A DNA stretch of 64,000 bases from an uncultured Bacteroides sp. (GTDB taxonomy: Bacteria; Bacteroidota; Bacteroidia; Bacteroidales; Bacteroidaceae). The notes under the pieces were generated by a model that was given only the letters and a program-made list of their open reading frames with translations, was not told the DNA's origin and ran no database searches. The DNA lies in NCBI GenBank assembly GCA_944320865.1, contig CALUJC010000008.1, positions 18,020-82,019 of the forward strand, given 5' to 3'. How positions within the stretch are numbered: position 1 is the stretch's first letter; each line of letters starts with the position of its first letter. The position numbers and the translations under genes were made by a program. This document shows positions 1 to 9,267 of the stretch, piece by piece.

Positions 1-324
1 CAATTTCAGGCCTGACGGAAGCGCAGCCTTATACACATCGCCACGCGTACACAGATAATAATCGGCCACCCAATCCCATAACTTAAACTGGGAAGCCAAC
101 AAGACAGGGCGGGCGTCCAGCACATCAGCCACGTCTTTCACCTCATAGCCCTCGGGTTCCCGGCAATGGATGTCTTGGACAATACCCGTATAAAATTTCT
201 TTTTGCCAAAAGGCACCACTACGCGGCAACCCACTTGCACATTGCCCGCCAGCGTTTCCGGCAAAGCATAAGTGAAGCAGCTGTTCAGAGGCAAGGGCAG
301 TATGACATCAACAAACCACTGCAT
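1..324 (-). CDS. priA: Primosomal protein N' (replication restart helicase PriA), N-terminal fragment
   Basis: Reading leftwards from an ATG at 324, the frame stays open to the window edge (108 codons), so only the N-terminus is present. It begins MQWFVDVILPLPLNSCFTYA and continues through GCRVVVPFGKKKFYTGIV, which is the PriA 3'-DNA-binding domain pattern of a compact beta domain that docks on the 3' end of stalled forks. The helicase motifs lie outside the window. PriA restarts collapsed replication forks by loading the primosome. The start codon directly abuts the proA stop codon (325-327), so it is probably last in a proB-proA-priA transcript. Identification rests on the N-terminal domain only. 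Confidence 0.85.
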   Translation of the reverse strand, partial: MQWFVDVILPLPLNSCFTYALPETLAGNVQVGCRVVVPFGKKKFYTGIVQDIHCREPEGYEVKDVADVLDARPVLLASQFKLWDWVADYYLCTRGDVYKAALPSGLKL

Positions 325-1587
325 TTATTCCCTTACCTGCCCTTCGCCTTCTATAAGCCATTTGTACGTGGTGATTTCTTCCAAGCCCATGGGACCACGG
401 GCATGAAGCTTCTGGGTGCTGATACCTATCTCCGCCCCCAGGCCAAACTGCGCGCCATCAGTAAATGAGGTCGGCGCATTGACATACACGCAAGCTGCGT
501 CTATCTCCCTGCAAAAGCGGCCGGCACGTTGCTTGTTCTCCGTAATGATGCACTCACTATGCCCCGAGCCATAGCGAGACACATGGTCGATGGCATCTGC
601 CAAAGACCCGGTAGTCTTCACTGCCATCTTGTAGTCCAGGAACTCCTTGCCGTAAGCATCAGCCCCGGCCTCTTGCAGCAACGCATCGGGATAAACACCT
701 TTCAAGGCGTTATAAGAAGCGGCATCGGCGTAAATCATTACATGTTTATCCTGTAGGGGAGCACACAATGCCGGCAGGTCTGCCAGCCGGGCGGCATCGA
801 CAATCAGGCAATCCAACGCATTGCACACACTGACGCGCCGTGTCTTGGCATTCAAGACAATGGCTTTCCCCTTCTCCAGGTCGGCATAACAGTCGAAGTA
901 AGCGTGGCACACCCCCGCCCCCGTCTCAATGACAGGCACTGTGGCATTCTGCCTTACAAAGTCTATCAGCCCACGGCCACCGCGCGGAATAATCAAGTCC
1001 ACCAGACCGCGCGCATGCAGCAGGCAGTCGGCCGCCTCGTGCCCCACAGGCAACAGTTCCACCAGATGACGGTCCATGCCACACTGCTCAAGCACCTGTC
1101 GTATCAGCCCTACGATAGCCAGATTGGAGTACTCTGCATCACTGCCCCCCTTCAACACACAGGCACTGCCCGCCTTGATGCAAAGGGCAAACACATCAAA
1201 ACTAACGTTTGGACGCGCCTCATAAATAATGCCAATTACCCCAAAAGGCACGCTGACCCGCCTAATGCGCAGCCCATTTGGCAAAGTACGCCGTTTCAAT
1301 GTCCGCCCCAAGGGTGAAGGCAAGCCGGCCACCTGGCGCAGCCCCTCGGCAATGTCCTGCAAGCGGGCTTCCGTCAGCTTCAGGCGGTCATATTTAGGGT
1401 CTTCAGGATTCATCCGTGCCAAGTCCTTCCGGTTGGCCTCCAATATGGAATCAGCCTGCCGTAACGTGGCGTCGGCCAACATACGCAGCATGTTGTCCGT
1501 AGCCTTACGCGGCAGCCTGAGCAGCGTACGACTTGCCTTGCGCACCTCTGCAAATGTAGTATCCAAATTCATCATACGGGAATTCAT
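325..1587 (-). CDS. proA: Glutamate-5-semialdehyde dehydrogenase (gamma-glutamyl phosphate reductase)
   Basis: Second step of proline biosynthesis: NADPH-dependent reduction of gamma-glutamyl phosphate to glutamate-5-semialdehyde in the cytoplasm. The 420-residue length fits the family. Visible signatures are the ProA nucleotide-binding stretch [12 protein letters not shown] (around residue 118), the [11 protein letters not shown] segment (around 198) and the catalytic-cysteine motif SVCNALDC with Cys255. The first ATG (MNSRMMNL) is used; the internal Met at residue 5 or 6 is also possible. It lies 18 bp downstream of proB on the same strand and abuts priA, as expected of a proBA operon. Confidence 0.97.
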   Translation of the reverse strand: MNSRMMNLDTTFAEVRKASRTLLRLPRKATDNMLRMLADATLRQADSILEANRKDLARMNPEDPKYDRLKLTEARLQDIAEGLRQVAGLPSPLGRTLKRRTLPNGLRIRRVSVPFGVIGIIYEARPNVSFDVFALCIKAGSACVLKGGSDAEYSNLAIVGLIRQVLEQCGMDRHLVELLPVGHEAADCLLHARGLVDLIIPRGGRGLIDFVRQNATVPVIETGAGVCHAYFDCYADLEKGKAIVLNAKTRRVSVCNALDCLIVDAARLADLPALCAPLQDKHVMIYADAASYNALKGVYPDALLQEAGADAYGKEFLDYKMAVKTTGSLADAIDHVSRYGSGHSECIITENKQRAGRFCREIDAACVYVNAPTSFTDGAQFGLGAEIGISTQKLHARGPMGLEEITTYKWLIEGEGQVRE

Positions 1588-1605
1588 TGATGAGAAACAA
1601 TGCTA

Positions 1606-2721
1606 TCAGTTTTCTATATACAAATAATCGTAATGCACCACAGGCTTCTTGCCGTGCAGCCCCATGTCCTCGCGGGCCTGAGCAGAAGTGCAATTGGCCT
1701 TCCCGACACCCACAGCCTGCCCGTCGGAGCCTACTATGCGCACCAGGTCGTCCTTCTCGAACTCACCCTCCACAGCCGTGATGCCTATGGGCAAGATGCT
1801 CACCGCCTTGTCCGACTCCAGCATCTCCACCGCCTGCCGGTTGATGTGCAACTCGCCCTTGGCAAAGCCCTCGCTGTGGGCTATCCACTTCTTGATGCTG
1901 GAAGCCGGAGAAGCCGACGGGATGAAGCGCGTGTATGGCAACGCCCCTGCTACAACCTCGCCCGCCTGCCTGCCCTCTTCCGCCTGCAAGATGTCGGTCA
2001 GCACATGCTCACGCTTGCCATTGGCTATAATCACCGCAATGCCTTCGTCGGCCACCTTGCGTGCAATGCTTGTTTTCGTCAGCATGCCCCCGCGCCCAAA
2101 GCTGGAGCGGGAAGTCTGGATAAAGTCATCCAGCACCTGTTCACGCCCTATCTCCCGGATAACCTGCGAAGCCGGGTCGGCGGGCGAACCATTATAAATG
2201 CCGTCCACATTGGTCAGCAAAATCAACATGCGCGCATTCATCATCGAGGCTATCAAGCCCGACAACTCATCATTGTCAGTAAACATCAGTTCGCTTACCG
2301 ACACCGTATCATTCTCATTCACGATGGGGATAACCCCGTTTTCCAGCATCACCGTCATGCAGTTCTTCTGGTTAAGGTAATGCCTGCGGGTACTGAAACT
2401 CTCCTTCATCGTGAGCACCTGCCCTACGGGGATGCCGTGTTCGCGAAACAACTCGTAATAACGGTTAATCAGTTTCACCTGCCCCACGGCCGAAAACAGT
2501 TGCCGCTGGTCTACGCTGTCCAGTTTATGCTGCGGGCACACCTCGTTGCGCCCGGCGGCCACCGCCCCCGACGACACGAGGATAACCTCCACCCCCGCCC
2601 TGTGCAACGCCGCAATCTGGTCTACAAGGGCGGACATACGCGTCACGTCCAGCCTACCGTCCGGCCGCGTCAGCACATTGCTGCCCACCTTGACAGTTAT
2701 TCTGGAAAAATATTGTTTCAT
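1606..2721 (-). CDS. proB: Glutamate 5-kinase with C-terminal PUA domain
   Basis: Phosphorylates L-glutamate to gamma-glutamyl phosphate, the first and feedback-inhibited step of proline synthesis. The 371 residues match the long, PUA-containing form: an amino-acid-kinase domain from about 5 to 260 (RITVKVGSNVLTRPDGRLD at the start, ILVSSGAVAAG, and IPIVNENDTVS for the substrate pocket) followed by a PUA domain (about 275-365). It is followed after 18 bp by proA and preceded after 23 bp by the DUF2007 gene. I see no obvious promoter in that gap, so transcription may come from further upstream. Confidence 0.97.
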   Translation of the reverse strand: MKQYFSRITVKVGSNVLTRPDGRLDVTRMSALVDQIAALHRAGVEVILVSSGAVAAGRNEVCPQHKLDSVDQRQLFSAVGQVKLINRYYELFREHGIPVGQVLTMKESFSTRRHYLNQKNCMTVMLENGVIPIVNENDTVSVSELMFTDNDELSGLIASMMNARMLILLTNVDGIYNGSPADPASQVIREIGREQVLDDFIQTSRSSFGRGGMLTKTSIARKVADEGIAVIIANGKREHVLTDILQAEEGRQAGEVVAGALPYTRFIPSASPASSIKKWIAHSEGFAKGELHINRQAVEMLESDKAVSILPIGITAVEGEFEKDDLVRIVGSDGQAVGVGKANCTSAQAREDMGLHGKKPVVHYDYLYIEN

Positions 2722-2744
2722 GCTCTATCCGATATCCACAACCA

Positions 2745-2987
2745 TCAATCCGCTGCGCCATTAGCGTTCTCGCGCTCGCGTATCACCTCCATGGCCGCTT
2801 CAAAGTCCGCCTCATTCACCACTACCACCACGGCCAATGCACTTTCCGGCAGCGTGTTGTTCACCAGCAGCCCGTTCTGAATGGCCGCGTCAATACCCCG
2901 GTCCGTCAATAGACCCTTTACCAATTCGGCTTCCCACAGCGAGCCGTGGAACACCTCAACGAGTTTGCTTTTGTCTTCTGCTTTCAT
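2745..2987 (-). CDS. DUF2007-family small protein
   Basis: An 80-residue protein reading KLVEVFHGSLWEAELVKGLL, then a mid-section with VVNNTLPESALAV-like residues, ending in a charged tail (VIRERENANGAAD). The pattern of a short beta-alpha-beta fold with an EAELVKGLL helix and a VVVVNEADFEAA strand-helix is that of DUF2007 (putative signal-transducing, GlnB-like fold). Its function is not established. It lies just upstream of proB on the same strand and may be cotranscribed with it, but nothing in the sequence links it to proline metabolism. Confidence 0.8.
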   Translation of the reverse strand: MKAEDKSKLVEVFHGSLWEAELVKGLLTDRGIDAAIQNGLLVNNTLPESALAVVVVVNEADFEAAMEVIRERENANGAAD

Positions 2988-3005
2988 AATTCATTCATCT
3001 TTATG

Positions 3006-3110
3006 TTAAAGCCCGGCAAGCCACTTCTTGCCGGACTTGGTATTAATCCAAATAGCTATTCCTATCGCTATTACCAAGCAAATGGAAAAGAACATAATCA
3101 GAAAATCCAT
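3006..3110 (-). CDS. 34-residue single-pass membrane protein
   Basis: A very short frame: ATG at 3110, TAA at 3006-3008. The product starts MDFLIMFFSICLVIAIGIAI and ends WINTKSGKKWLAGL. It is one hydrophobic helix (residues 3-22) followed by a basic tail, a plausible inner-membrane microprotein with its C-terminus in the cytoplasm. It begins only 3 bp after the stop of the 81-residue membrane protein gene, which suggests translational coupling and a two-gene unit. No function is known to me. A chance frame is possible, but the tight spacing and clean TM-plus-basic-tail layout favour a gene. Confidence 0.6.
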   Translation of the reverse strand: MDFLIMFFSICLVIAIGIAIWINTKSGKKWLAGL

Positions 3111-3113
3111 ATA

Positions 3114-3359
3114 CTACCGCTTTAAGATGTTATATCCGATATAAGAGAACAGGAATGTCAGGCAAATGCCTATTCCCATCAATACTCCTTGTTTCAATTG
3201 AGGCTCATCTACTATCAATGATATGCCTCCCACTAATGCCATTGCAGTAAACGTCAACTTAGCAAGGTCGTAAAAGAACTTTCCAAGCACTTCCCGGCTT
3301 AGCCTTTCTTTCTCCCGCGCCTCTGTCTTCGCCTCCTGCTGTCTTTCCCAACTGCCCAT
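3114..3359 (-). CDS. Small two-TM membrane protein (DUF6722-like)
   Basis: An 81-residue protein with a charged, helical N-terminus (SWERQQEAKTEAREKERLSR, residues 3-22), then two hydrophobic segments (about 36-50 and 58-77) separated by DEPQLKQG. The layout resembles the Bacteroidota family DUF6722; I recognise the pattern but no biochemical role is known. A -7 box lies about 25 bp upstream (caaagata on the plus strand at 3382-3389), giving a short leader. The 34-residue frame follows after 3 bp. Confidence 0.65.
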   Translation of the reverse strand: MGSWERQQEAKTEAREKERLSREVLGKFFYDLAKLTFTAMALVGGISLIVDEPQLKQGVLMGIGICLTFLFSYIGYNILKR

Positions 3360-3381
3360 AGCTGCATATCTTTTCTATTCG

Positions 3382-3389
3382 CAAAGATA
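3382..3389 (-). promoter_or_regulatory. Bacteroides -7 box (TATCTTTG)
   Basis: Reads TATCTTTG on the minus strand, an exact match to TAnnTTTG, 23 bp before the ATG of the small membrane protein gene at 3359. Confidence 0.6.
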
Positions 3390-3518
3390 ATGAAACTATT
3401 TGCAATGCCAAAAAACTACCCGCTTTTTATGCCTGAAGCCCCATGCCAGAATCTAATCCCCGAAAAACAGAATATAAACTATTTTTACTTCACGCTTAAT
3501 ACTAAGGACAGACAGACC

Positions 3519-3607
3519 AAGCTCGTACCATACTCGTACCAAGTTCGTACCATGTTCGTTCCAAGTCTCCCGCTATAGAAGCGAACATGGCACGAAGATG
3601 GTACGCC
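3519..3607. repeat. 11-bp-periodic inverted array element, copy A
   Basis: Four consecutive 11-bp units (aagctcgtacc, atactcgtacc, aagttcgtacc, atgttcgttcc) span 3519-3562. A core CGCTATAG follows, then a right arm that, read on the minus strand, again shows 11-bp spaced units (gcgtaccatct, tcgtgccatgt, tcgcttc). The segment 3541-3566 recurs exactly at 57740-57765. It occupies most of the gene-free 3360-3655 interval; I see no gene there. Confidence 0.7.
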
Positions 3608-3655
3608 ATTGAGTAAATACATTTTACCTTATCGTGGCAGTCCTGACACAATACT

Positions 3656-4495
3656 TCAAAGCTCAATCTGCCGGACAGAGATATCCTCATTCAGGAAAGT
3701 GGAGGCCGACTCGCAGAACTTTTCTTCGGCCTCTGTAGTGTAATAGCAGCACTGTCCCCCACGGGTGCAGCGGGCATCCATTTCCGGATGGCGGCACAGG
3801 TAGTTTTTCAAGCTGGCAGCCACCAGTTCGCCTTGCGCCACGATGCTGATGCCGGCAGGCATGTACTGCTTTATCTTGGGCAACAGCAAGGGATAATGCG
3901 TACAGCCAAGGATGACGGTATCTATCTGCGGATCGGCCGCCAACAGGCTATCGACATACTTACGCACAAAATAATCGGCACCGGGGCTTTGTGCCTCATT
4001 GTTCTCCACCAAAGGCACCCACATGGGGCAGGCCTGGCCCGTGACCCGGATGTCGGGATACAGTTTGCGGATTTCCAGCGGGTATGACTCCGAGCGTATG
4101 GTGCCCGACGTGGCCAGCACCCCGACGTGGCGGCTCAGCGTGATGCCTCCTATGCACTCCACTGTGGGACGAATGACACCCAGCACGCGACGCGAAGGGT
4201 CGAGACGGGGTAAGTCGTTGACCTGTATGCTGCGCAAGGCTTTTGCCGAGGCGGTGTTGCAGGCCAGGATGACCAGTGGGCAGCCCATTTCGAAAAGACG
4301 GGTCACCGCCTGCAAAGTGAACTCATAAACTATCTCAAACGAGCGTGTACCATAAGGAGTACGGGCATTGTCACCCAGATAGATATAATCGTAGCCGGGC
4401 AGCGTATCCCTTATTTTACCCAAGATGGTCAAGCCTCCATAGCCGGAATCAAAAATGCCTATGGGGCCGGGAGTGGCAGGAAATAGTTGTTTCAT
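3656..4495 (-). CDS. murI: Glutamate racemase
   Basis: Interconverts L- and D-glutamate and so supplies D-Glu for peptidoglycan stem peptides. From the ATG at 4495 (MKQLFPATPG) the product is 279 residues, the usual length. It shows IGIFDSGYGG (catalytic Asp/Ser loop, residues 12-21), the first catalytic cysteine in LACNTAS (Cys79) and the second in LGCTHYPLL. The frame extends 22 codons further upstream with a hydrophobic stretch, but the -7 box at 4522-4529 makes 4495 the natural start. It ends the envelope cluster murI-skp-skp-bamA-uppS on the minus strand but has its own promoter. Confidence 0.96.
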   Translation of the reverse strand: MKQLFPATPGPIGIFDSGYGGLTILGKIRDTLPGYDYIYLGDNARTPYGTRSFEIVYEFTLQAVTRLFEMGCPLVILACNTASAKALRSIQVNDLPRLDPSRRVLGVIRPTVECIGGITLSRHVGVLATSGTIRSESYPLEIRKLYPDIRVTGQACPMWVPLVENNEAQSPGADYFVRKYVDSLLAADPQIDTVILGCTHYPLLLPKIKQYMPAGISIVAQGELVAASLKNYLCRHPEMDARCTRGGQCCYYTTEAEEKFCESASTFLNEDISVRQIEL

Positions 4496-4521
4496 ACACG
4501 CACAGGTTAGCATACATGGCA

Positions 4522-4529
4522 CAAATGTA
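4522..4529 (-). promoter_or_regulatory. Bacteroides -7 box (TACATTTG) for murI
   Basis: TACATTTG on the minus strand, 27 bp before the murI ATG. It supports the 4495 start over the longer in-frame start. Confidence 0.6.
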
Positions 4530-4615
4530 AGAAAAAAAATCAGAAAGGGGCTGCCCGACAAGAATCAAGCAACCCCTTTCTTTAAGTTATGGAAGAAAAA
4601 AACTTGTGTATTTTC

Positions 4616-5119
4616 TTATTTGATGCCCAATTGGGCCTTTACCTTAGCCGTGAGGTCAACACTCTCGGCACCGATATAAGCCACCGGCGTGCGGGCAATG
4701 TCAAAGATGTAAATCACGCCCTCAGCCTTGCCCACTGCCTGTATGGCGGTTTCCAGTTTCTGATAGATAGGCGTCAAGGCATCCTGCTGTGCTTTCTGCA
4801 TGGACTGGTATACTTCCTGTTGGAATTGTTGTTGGCGTTGATCCATATCCTGCAGTTCTTTTTGGCGTCTTTCGGCAATATTTCTCGGCAGAGAGTCAGC
4901 TTGTGCCAGGAATTCCTGGTACTTCTTGTTGAACTCCTCCTGTGTCCGCTGCATTTCCTCTTGGTATTGTTTGGCCATGGCATCCAAGTCAGTCTGTGCT
5001 TTTGTGTATTCCGGCATAGCCGTAATCACGTCTTGGGAATTCATGTGCCCGAATTTAGTTTGTGCCATCACACTCAGCGGAAGAGCCAAGATGGCTGCAA
5101 GTACAATTTTTTTAAGCAT
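4616..5119 (-). CDS. OmpH/Skp-family periplasmic chaperone (second copy)
   Basis: 167 residues with an N-terminal signal peptide ending near VMAQ (residues 1-20), then a long charged coiled coil (about 45-115, rich in Q/E/K with YQEEMQRTQEEF and RQKELQDMDQR) and a C-terminal beta segment (GVIYIFDIARTPVAYIGAE). This is the Skp/OmpH jellyfish architecture, which holds unfolded outer-membrane proteins in the periplasm on their way to BamA. It follows a second Skp-like gene and bamA on the same strand, and a -7 box at 5159-5166 suggests it can also be transcribed alone. Confidence 0.88.
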   Translation of the reverse strand: MLKKIVLAAILALPLSVMAQTKFGHMNSQDVITAMPEYTKAQTDLDAMAKQYQEEMQRTQEEFNKKYQEFLAQADSLPRNIAERRQKELQDMDQRQQQFQQEVYQSMQKAQQDALTPIYQKLETAIQAVGKAEGVIYIFDIARTPVAYIGAESVDLTAKVKAQLGIK

Positions 5120-5158
5120 AATATTTAATTTTTTGAATGATTATTCATTAGCACGGTG

Positions 5159-5166
5159 CAAAGATA
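5159..5166 (-). promoter_or_regulatory. Bacteroides -7 box (TATCTTTG) before the downstream skp copy
   Basis: TATCTTTG on the minus strand, 40 bp before the ATG at 5119, in the gap between the two skp-like genes. Confidence 0.55.
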
Positions 5167-5230
5167 ACGTAAACCTTGAGTATCACCAAATAAGCCGCCC
5201 TATTTTAACCTTTTTGCAAACTGTCGGGCA

Positions 5231-5749
5231 TCAGTTGGCATACCCCATGCGGGCAAGCACATCATCACTGATGTCGATGGCAGGCGAGGCAAAGATAATG
5301 CTGGCAGCCGAAGCACGGTCTTCCACCAAAGCATAACCCTCGCGTGTGGCAATGGCTTTGACAGCATTGTATATGGCATCTTGAATAGGGCGCATCAATT
5401 CCTCACGCTTCTTGGCAAGCTCGCCTTCCGGACCGAAATACTTCATGCGCAAGTCGGCAGCTTCTTTCTCTTTGGCAATGACAGCCTCCTCTTGCCTGCT
5501 GCGCTGTGCATCGGTATAGGTCGACACCTTTGCCTGATAGTCTTTATACATATTCTTGGCTTCTTCGCCAAGTTTTTCCACTTCCGCCTGCCACTTCTTG
5601 GTATCTTGCTCCAACTGGCTCATGGCACTCTCGTAGGCAGGAATATTATTCAAGATGTACTCCATGTCTATCAGCGCAAACTTCTGCGCACGGGCTGTCG
5701 TCATACCTACGGTAAGCAACAGGAACAGTAGTAAAAGATTCTTTTTCAT
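5231..5749 (-). CDS. OmpH/Skp-family periplasmic chaperone (first copy)
   Basis: 172 residues from the ATG at 5749 (MKKNLLLLFLLL). The frame has a few more codons upstream, but the signal peptide begins cleanly here and ends near ARAQ (residue 21). Then come FALIDMEYILNNIPAY (typical of bacteroidal OmpH), a charged coiled coil with KLGEEAKNMYKDYQAKV and EEAVIAKEKEAADLRMKY, and a C-terminal segment IIFASPAIDISDDVL. It is a periplasmic holdase for outer-membrane proteins. Position directly downstream of bamA (74 bp) fits the conserved bamA-skp order. Confidence 0.9.
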   Translation of the reverse strand: MKKNLLLLFLLLTVGMTTARAQKFALIDMEYILNNIPAYESAMSQLEQDTKKWQAEVEKLGEEAKNMYKDYQAKVSTYTDAQRSRQEEAVIAKEKEAADLRMKYFGPEGELAKKREELMRPIQDAIYNAVKAIATREGYALVEDRASAASIIFASPAIDISDDVLARMGYAN

Positions 5750-5822
5750 AACAGCGTCTTTTTTATGTGTTGACAAAAAGAAAAAGGGGATTCGTCAGTT
5801 TTAATGCTTCATTCTTCATTCA

Positions 5823-8459
5823 TCAGAATTCCTGTCCCAGTATGAAGTGGAACTGGCTGCCGCTATACTGGCTGGAGCCACGTACATTATCGAATCCGTA
5901 AGCCCAGTCGATACCCATCATACCAATCATCGGAAGGAAGATGCGCACACCCACACCTGCCGAACGCTTCAGGTCGAAGGGATTGAAGTCGCCTACATCC
6001 TGCCAGGCGTTACCGGCTTCCACAAAGGCCAGGGCGTAAATGCTGGTGCTCGTCTCCAACATCAATGGATAGCGCAACTCCATGGCAAGGCGCGTATAAG
6101 CATAACCTTCATAACCATAGGAAGACAACGAGCCGTTTTCATAACCACGCAGGGCAATAGTTTCCGTAGCGTAGCTGGAATAGCCGGTCATGCCGTCACC
6201 ACCCATTTCAAAGGTCCCGAAAGGCGAACGCTTATGCTTGTTGTAATGCCCCAGCAAACCGAACTCCACCCGTCCCATAAGTACAGGGGTATGCTTCACA
6301 GTGTAAGGGTCCATCAAGGGGATATATACTTTCGAGCGGAATTTCCATTTGTGATACTCTACCCATTTGTGCATTTTGTTCATGTCGTCCTGATTGTTGG
6401 TGTTGTACTTGCTGTAGTCCACCCCGTCGAACAAAGAATAAGGCGGAGTCAACTGCGCCGACAAAGAGAACTCAGAACCCTGACGCGGATAAATGGGATT
6501 GTCGATAGAGCTGCGCGACAACGTAAGGTTGATGCTGAAGTCGTTGCAACTGCCATCCGTTACCGGGAAATATTGCCAATCGCTCAAGATGTAACGCTGA
6601 TAAGACAACTCGGCGGTAAACTGGAAATAGTCGTCCGGCCAATTCAGACGTTTACCAAACATTACGGCAAAACCGAACATCTGCACCGACTTATCCGGGT
6701 CATAATAATTCTCATAGCTGGTATAGTTGCCGTAGTTATACATGCCATAACCATACAAACCGCTATAATAACTATTGTAGAAATTGTTATAATAGGCATC
6801 ATTATAATACTGGCTACTGATATCTGTCTGCCTGGAATAGAATGCCGAGATAGAGAAAGCGTTAGGCCTCTTACCGCCAAACCACGGGTCGTAGAACGAA
6901 ATGCTGTACTGCTGGTAGTAGCGGGCATTGGTCTGTCCGCTCAAAGTCAGCGTTTGTCCATCGCCCTGCGGCAAGATGCCCCTGTAGTTTTCACCCGGAT
7001 GCAACAGGTTGGCCAACGAGAAGTTGGTGAACTTCAAGCTCAACTTACCGATGACACCCGTCTGTCCCCAACCTGCTGAAAACTCAACTTGGTCGTTTGC
7101 CTTGGAAACCAACTGATAGTCTATATCCACCGTACCATCTTCGGGGCGCGGCTGAATATCCGGATTAATTTGTTCAGGGTCGAAGTGTCCCATCTGGGCA
7201 ATTTCACGATAAGAACGCATCAGGTCTTCGCGGCTGAACAACTGTCCAGGACGGGTACGCAACTCACGCCGCACCACATTTTCATACAAACGGTCGTTAC
7301 CGCTAATCATTACCTTATTGATAGTAGCCTGGTTACCCTCATAAATACGCATTTCCAAGTCGATGGAGTCACCTACAATATTCACTTCCACCGGCTCAAG
7401 GCTGTAAAACAAGTAGCCATTATTATAATACAAGTTGCCGATGGCGTCATCATCCGTTGTAGTGCGCTCTTCCAGCAACTTCTGGTTGTACACATCTCCC
7501 TTTTTCATCTGAAGCAGATAGTTCAACTGCTCCGAGGGGTAAAGCGTATTTCCTACCCAAGTGATATTGCGCAAGTAGTACTTCTGCCCTTCCTCAATCT
7601 CCATATAAACGTCTACCGTGCGGTCGTCATACTGGCTGATGCTGTCGCGCACTATCATGGCATCGCGGTAGCCCAATTCGTTGTATTTGTCAATGATAAG
7701 CTGCTTGTCGGCTTCATAGTTTTCTTCCACAAACTTCTTGGTACGGAACAAGTTGATCAATTTCCCCTTCTCGTTCGTCTTCTTCATCACACGCTTCAGC
7801 TTCTTGGTAGTCAGCGCTTTGTTTCCCACAATTTCAATGTGGTGTACCTTGATTTTCTCTTTCTTGTCGATATTGACAGACACAATCACCTGGTTCTCCT
7901 TCTCCGGGTCTTTCTTTTGGTCGATGATGACTTCTGCATTCTTAAAGCCCTTGTCATCAAAGTAGCGTTTAATCAATGTTTTGGCACGGTCAATAGCGTT
8001 TGTATTGATTTGGCTGCCTTTAATCATGCCTATTTTCGCCTCCAAATCCTCGCGTTCCGACTTCTTCACGCCATGATACTGTATGTCGGAAACACGCGGA
8101 CTCATGGTCAAGTGAATGGTCAGCCACACCTTATCACCTTCTATTTTGTCGGCCGTAATGCTCACGTCCGAGAACAAGCCATGCCGCCAATACCGCTTGC
8201 ATGCCTGGGTCACTTCGTCACCGGGGATGGTAATCACTTGTCCTTTGCTTAATCCGGACAATCCTATAATGGCATAATCCTCATAATTGTCCGCACCTTC
8301 CACCTTAATGTCGGCAATCTCATATTTTTGCGGGGTGGAATACAGAATCACAGGCTTTTCGTCACTCCCCGTACTGACCGTTTCTTGCGCCATGCCCGGC
8401 AATATACCAAGAGACATGCAGATAAGTGTAATGACTATAGAGAAAATACGATAATGCAT
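5823..8459 (-). CDS. bamA: Outer membrane protein assembly factor BamA (Omp85)
   Basis: 878 residues: a signal peptide (1-25, ending PGMAQ), a run of POTRA domains to about 430 (for example IKVEGADNYEDYAIIGLSGL near the start and ITWVGNTLYPSEQLNYLLQM around 300), then a C-terminal D15/surface-antigen beta-barrel ending in a terminal aromatic strand (FHFILGQEF). BamA inserts beta-barrel proteins into the outer membrane. The barrel contains a Tyr/Asn-rich stretch (around 545-585, many YY and YN pairs), probably an extracellular loop. It sits between uppS and two skp-like chaperone genes on the same strand, an envelope-assembly cluster. Confidence 0.95.
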   Translation of the reverse strand: MHYRIFSIVITLICMSLGILPGMAQETVSTGSDEKPVILYSTPQKYEIADIKVEGADNYEDYAIIGLSGLSKGQVITIPGDEVTQACKRYWRHGLFSDVSITADKIEGDKVWLTIHLTMSPRVSDIQYHGVKKSEREDLEAKIGMIKGSQINTNAIDRAKTLIKRYFDDKGFKNAEVIIDQKKDPEKENQVIVSVNIDKKEKIKVHHIEIVGNKALTTKKLKRVMKKTNEKGKLINLFRTKKFVEENYEADKQLIIDKYNELGYRDAMIVRDSISQYDDRTVDVYMEIEEGQKYYLRNITWVGNTLYPSEQLNYLLQMKKGDVYNQKLLEERTTTDDDAIGNLYYNNGYLFYSLEPVEVNIVGDSIDLEMRIYEGNQATINKVMISGNDRLYENVVRRELRTRPGQLFSREDLMRSYREIAQMGHFDPEQINPDIQPRPEDGTVDIDYQLVSKANDQVEFSAGWGQTGVIGKLSLKFTNFSLANLLHPGENYRGILPQGDGQTLTLSGQTNARYYQQYSISFYDPWFGGKRPNAFSISAFYSRQTDISSQYYNDAYYNNFYNSYYSGLYGYGMYNYGNYTSYENYYDPDKSVQMFGFAVMFGKRLNWPDDYFQFTAELSYQRYILSDWQYFPVTDGSCNDFSINLTLSRSSIDNPIYPRQGSEFSLSAQLTPPYSLFDGVDYSKYNTNNQDDMNKMHKWVEYHKWKFRSKVYIPLMDPYTVKHTPVLMGRVEFGLLGHYNKHKRSPFGTFEMGGDGMTGYSSYATETIALRGYENGSLSSYGYEGYAYTRLAMELRYPLMLETSTSIYALAFVEAGNAWQDVGDFNPFDLKRSAGVGVRIFLPMIGMMGIDWAYGFDNVRGSSQYSGSQFHFILGQEF

Positions 8460-8526
8460 TGCTGTGAATTATAGTTATATATGTTAGTCCTTAATCGTTT
8501 TTATTCAGTTTTTCATAATGCCCGTC

Positions 8527-9261
8527 TCAACCTATCTGTTCACTGGTCTTGCCAAACCTACGTTCACGCTTCTGATAATCGCAGATAGCTTTGAAAAAAT
8601 CTTCTTCATGGAAGTCCGGCCAGTAAGTATCACAAAAATACAACTCCGTATAAGCACACTGCCATAGCAGATAGTTACTTAGCCGGAGTTCTCCCCCTGT
8701 GCGTATCAGCAAATCGGGGTCGGGCATAAAGTTTGTCATCAGGTGTTCTGCAACCACCTTGCTGTCTATGTCTTCCGGTTTAAGCACCCCGTCCTTTACC
8801 AGTGTGGCAATCTGGCGGGTGGCTGCCGTTATTTCCAAGTGCGACGAATAGCTCAGCGCCAACACCAGGCACATACCCGTGTTATGCGCCGTATGGGCTA
8901 TGCAATCGTTCAAACGCTGCTGCACGTTGGCGGGCAACTTTGTCATATCGCCTATAATGCGGAAACTGATGTTATTCTTCATAAAAGTTTCCTCTTCAAT
9001 GGACTCGAACAACAGCCCCATCAAAGCTGCCACTTCATCCGAAGGACGATTCCAGTTTTCCGTCGAAAAAGTATATAAAGTAAGGTAGCCGATGCCCAGC
9101 CTTGCCGCTGCTTCCGCAATGAGGTGCACCGTCTCGGCACCCTTTTGATGCCCATAACTGCGCTCGCGCCCGCGTTGCTTCGCCCACCGCCCGTTGCCAT
9201 CCATAATGATGGCGACATGCCGGGGTATCCGCTCCAAATCTATTTGTTCTTTATATAGCAT
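8527..9261 (-). CDS. uppS: Isoprenyl transferase (undecaprenyl diphosphate synthase)
   Basis: A cis-prenyltransferase that condenses isopentenyl diphosphate onto farnesyl diphosphate to make the C55 lipid carrier for peptidoglycan and surface polysaccharides. The 244 residues carry the family motifs: [17 protein letters not shown] (catalytic Asp21), the STENWNRP segment, and the C-terminal [15 protein letters not shown] and [12 protein letters not shown]. It begins 6 bp after the DUF6242 gene ends and is followed by bamA after 67 bp, all on the minus strand. Confidence 0.96.
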   Translation of the reverse strand: MLYKEQIDLERIPRHVAIIMDGNGRWAKQRGRERSYGHQKGAETVHLIAEAAARLGIGYLTLYTFSTENWNRPSDEVAALMGLLFESIEEETFMKNNISFRIIGDMTKLPANVQQRLNDCIAHTAHNTGMCLVLALSYSSHLEITAATRQIATLVKDGVLKPEDIDSKVVAEHLMTNFMPDPDLLIRTGGELRLSNYLLWQCAYTELYFCDTYWPDFHEEDFFKAICDYQKRERRFGKTSEQIG

Positions 9262-9267
9262 CTTTAT

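Noticed and set aside
3502-3690. A 62-codon minus-strand frame next to murI.
   Set aside because: It is made of the 11-bp repeats of copy A (repeating WYELG residues) and has no independent support.
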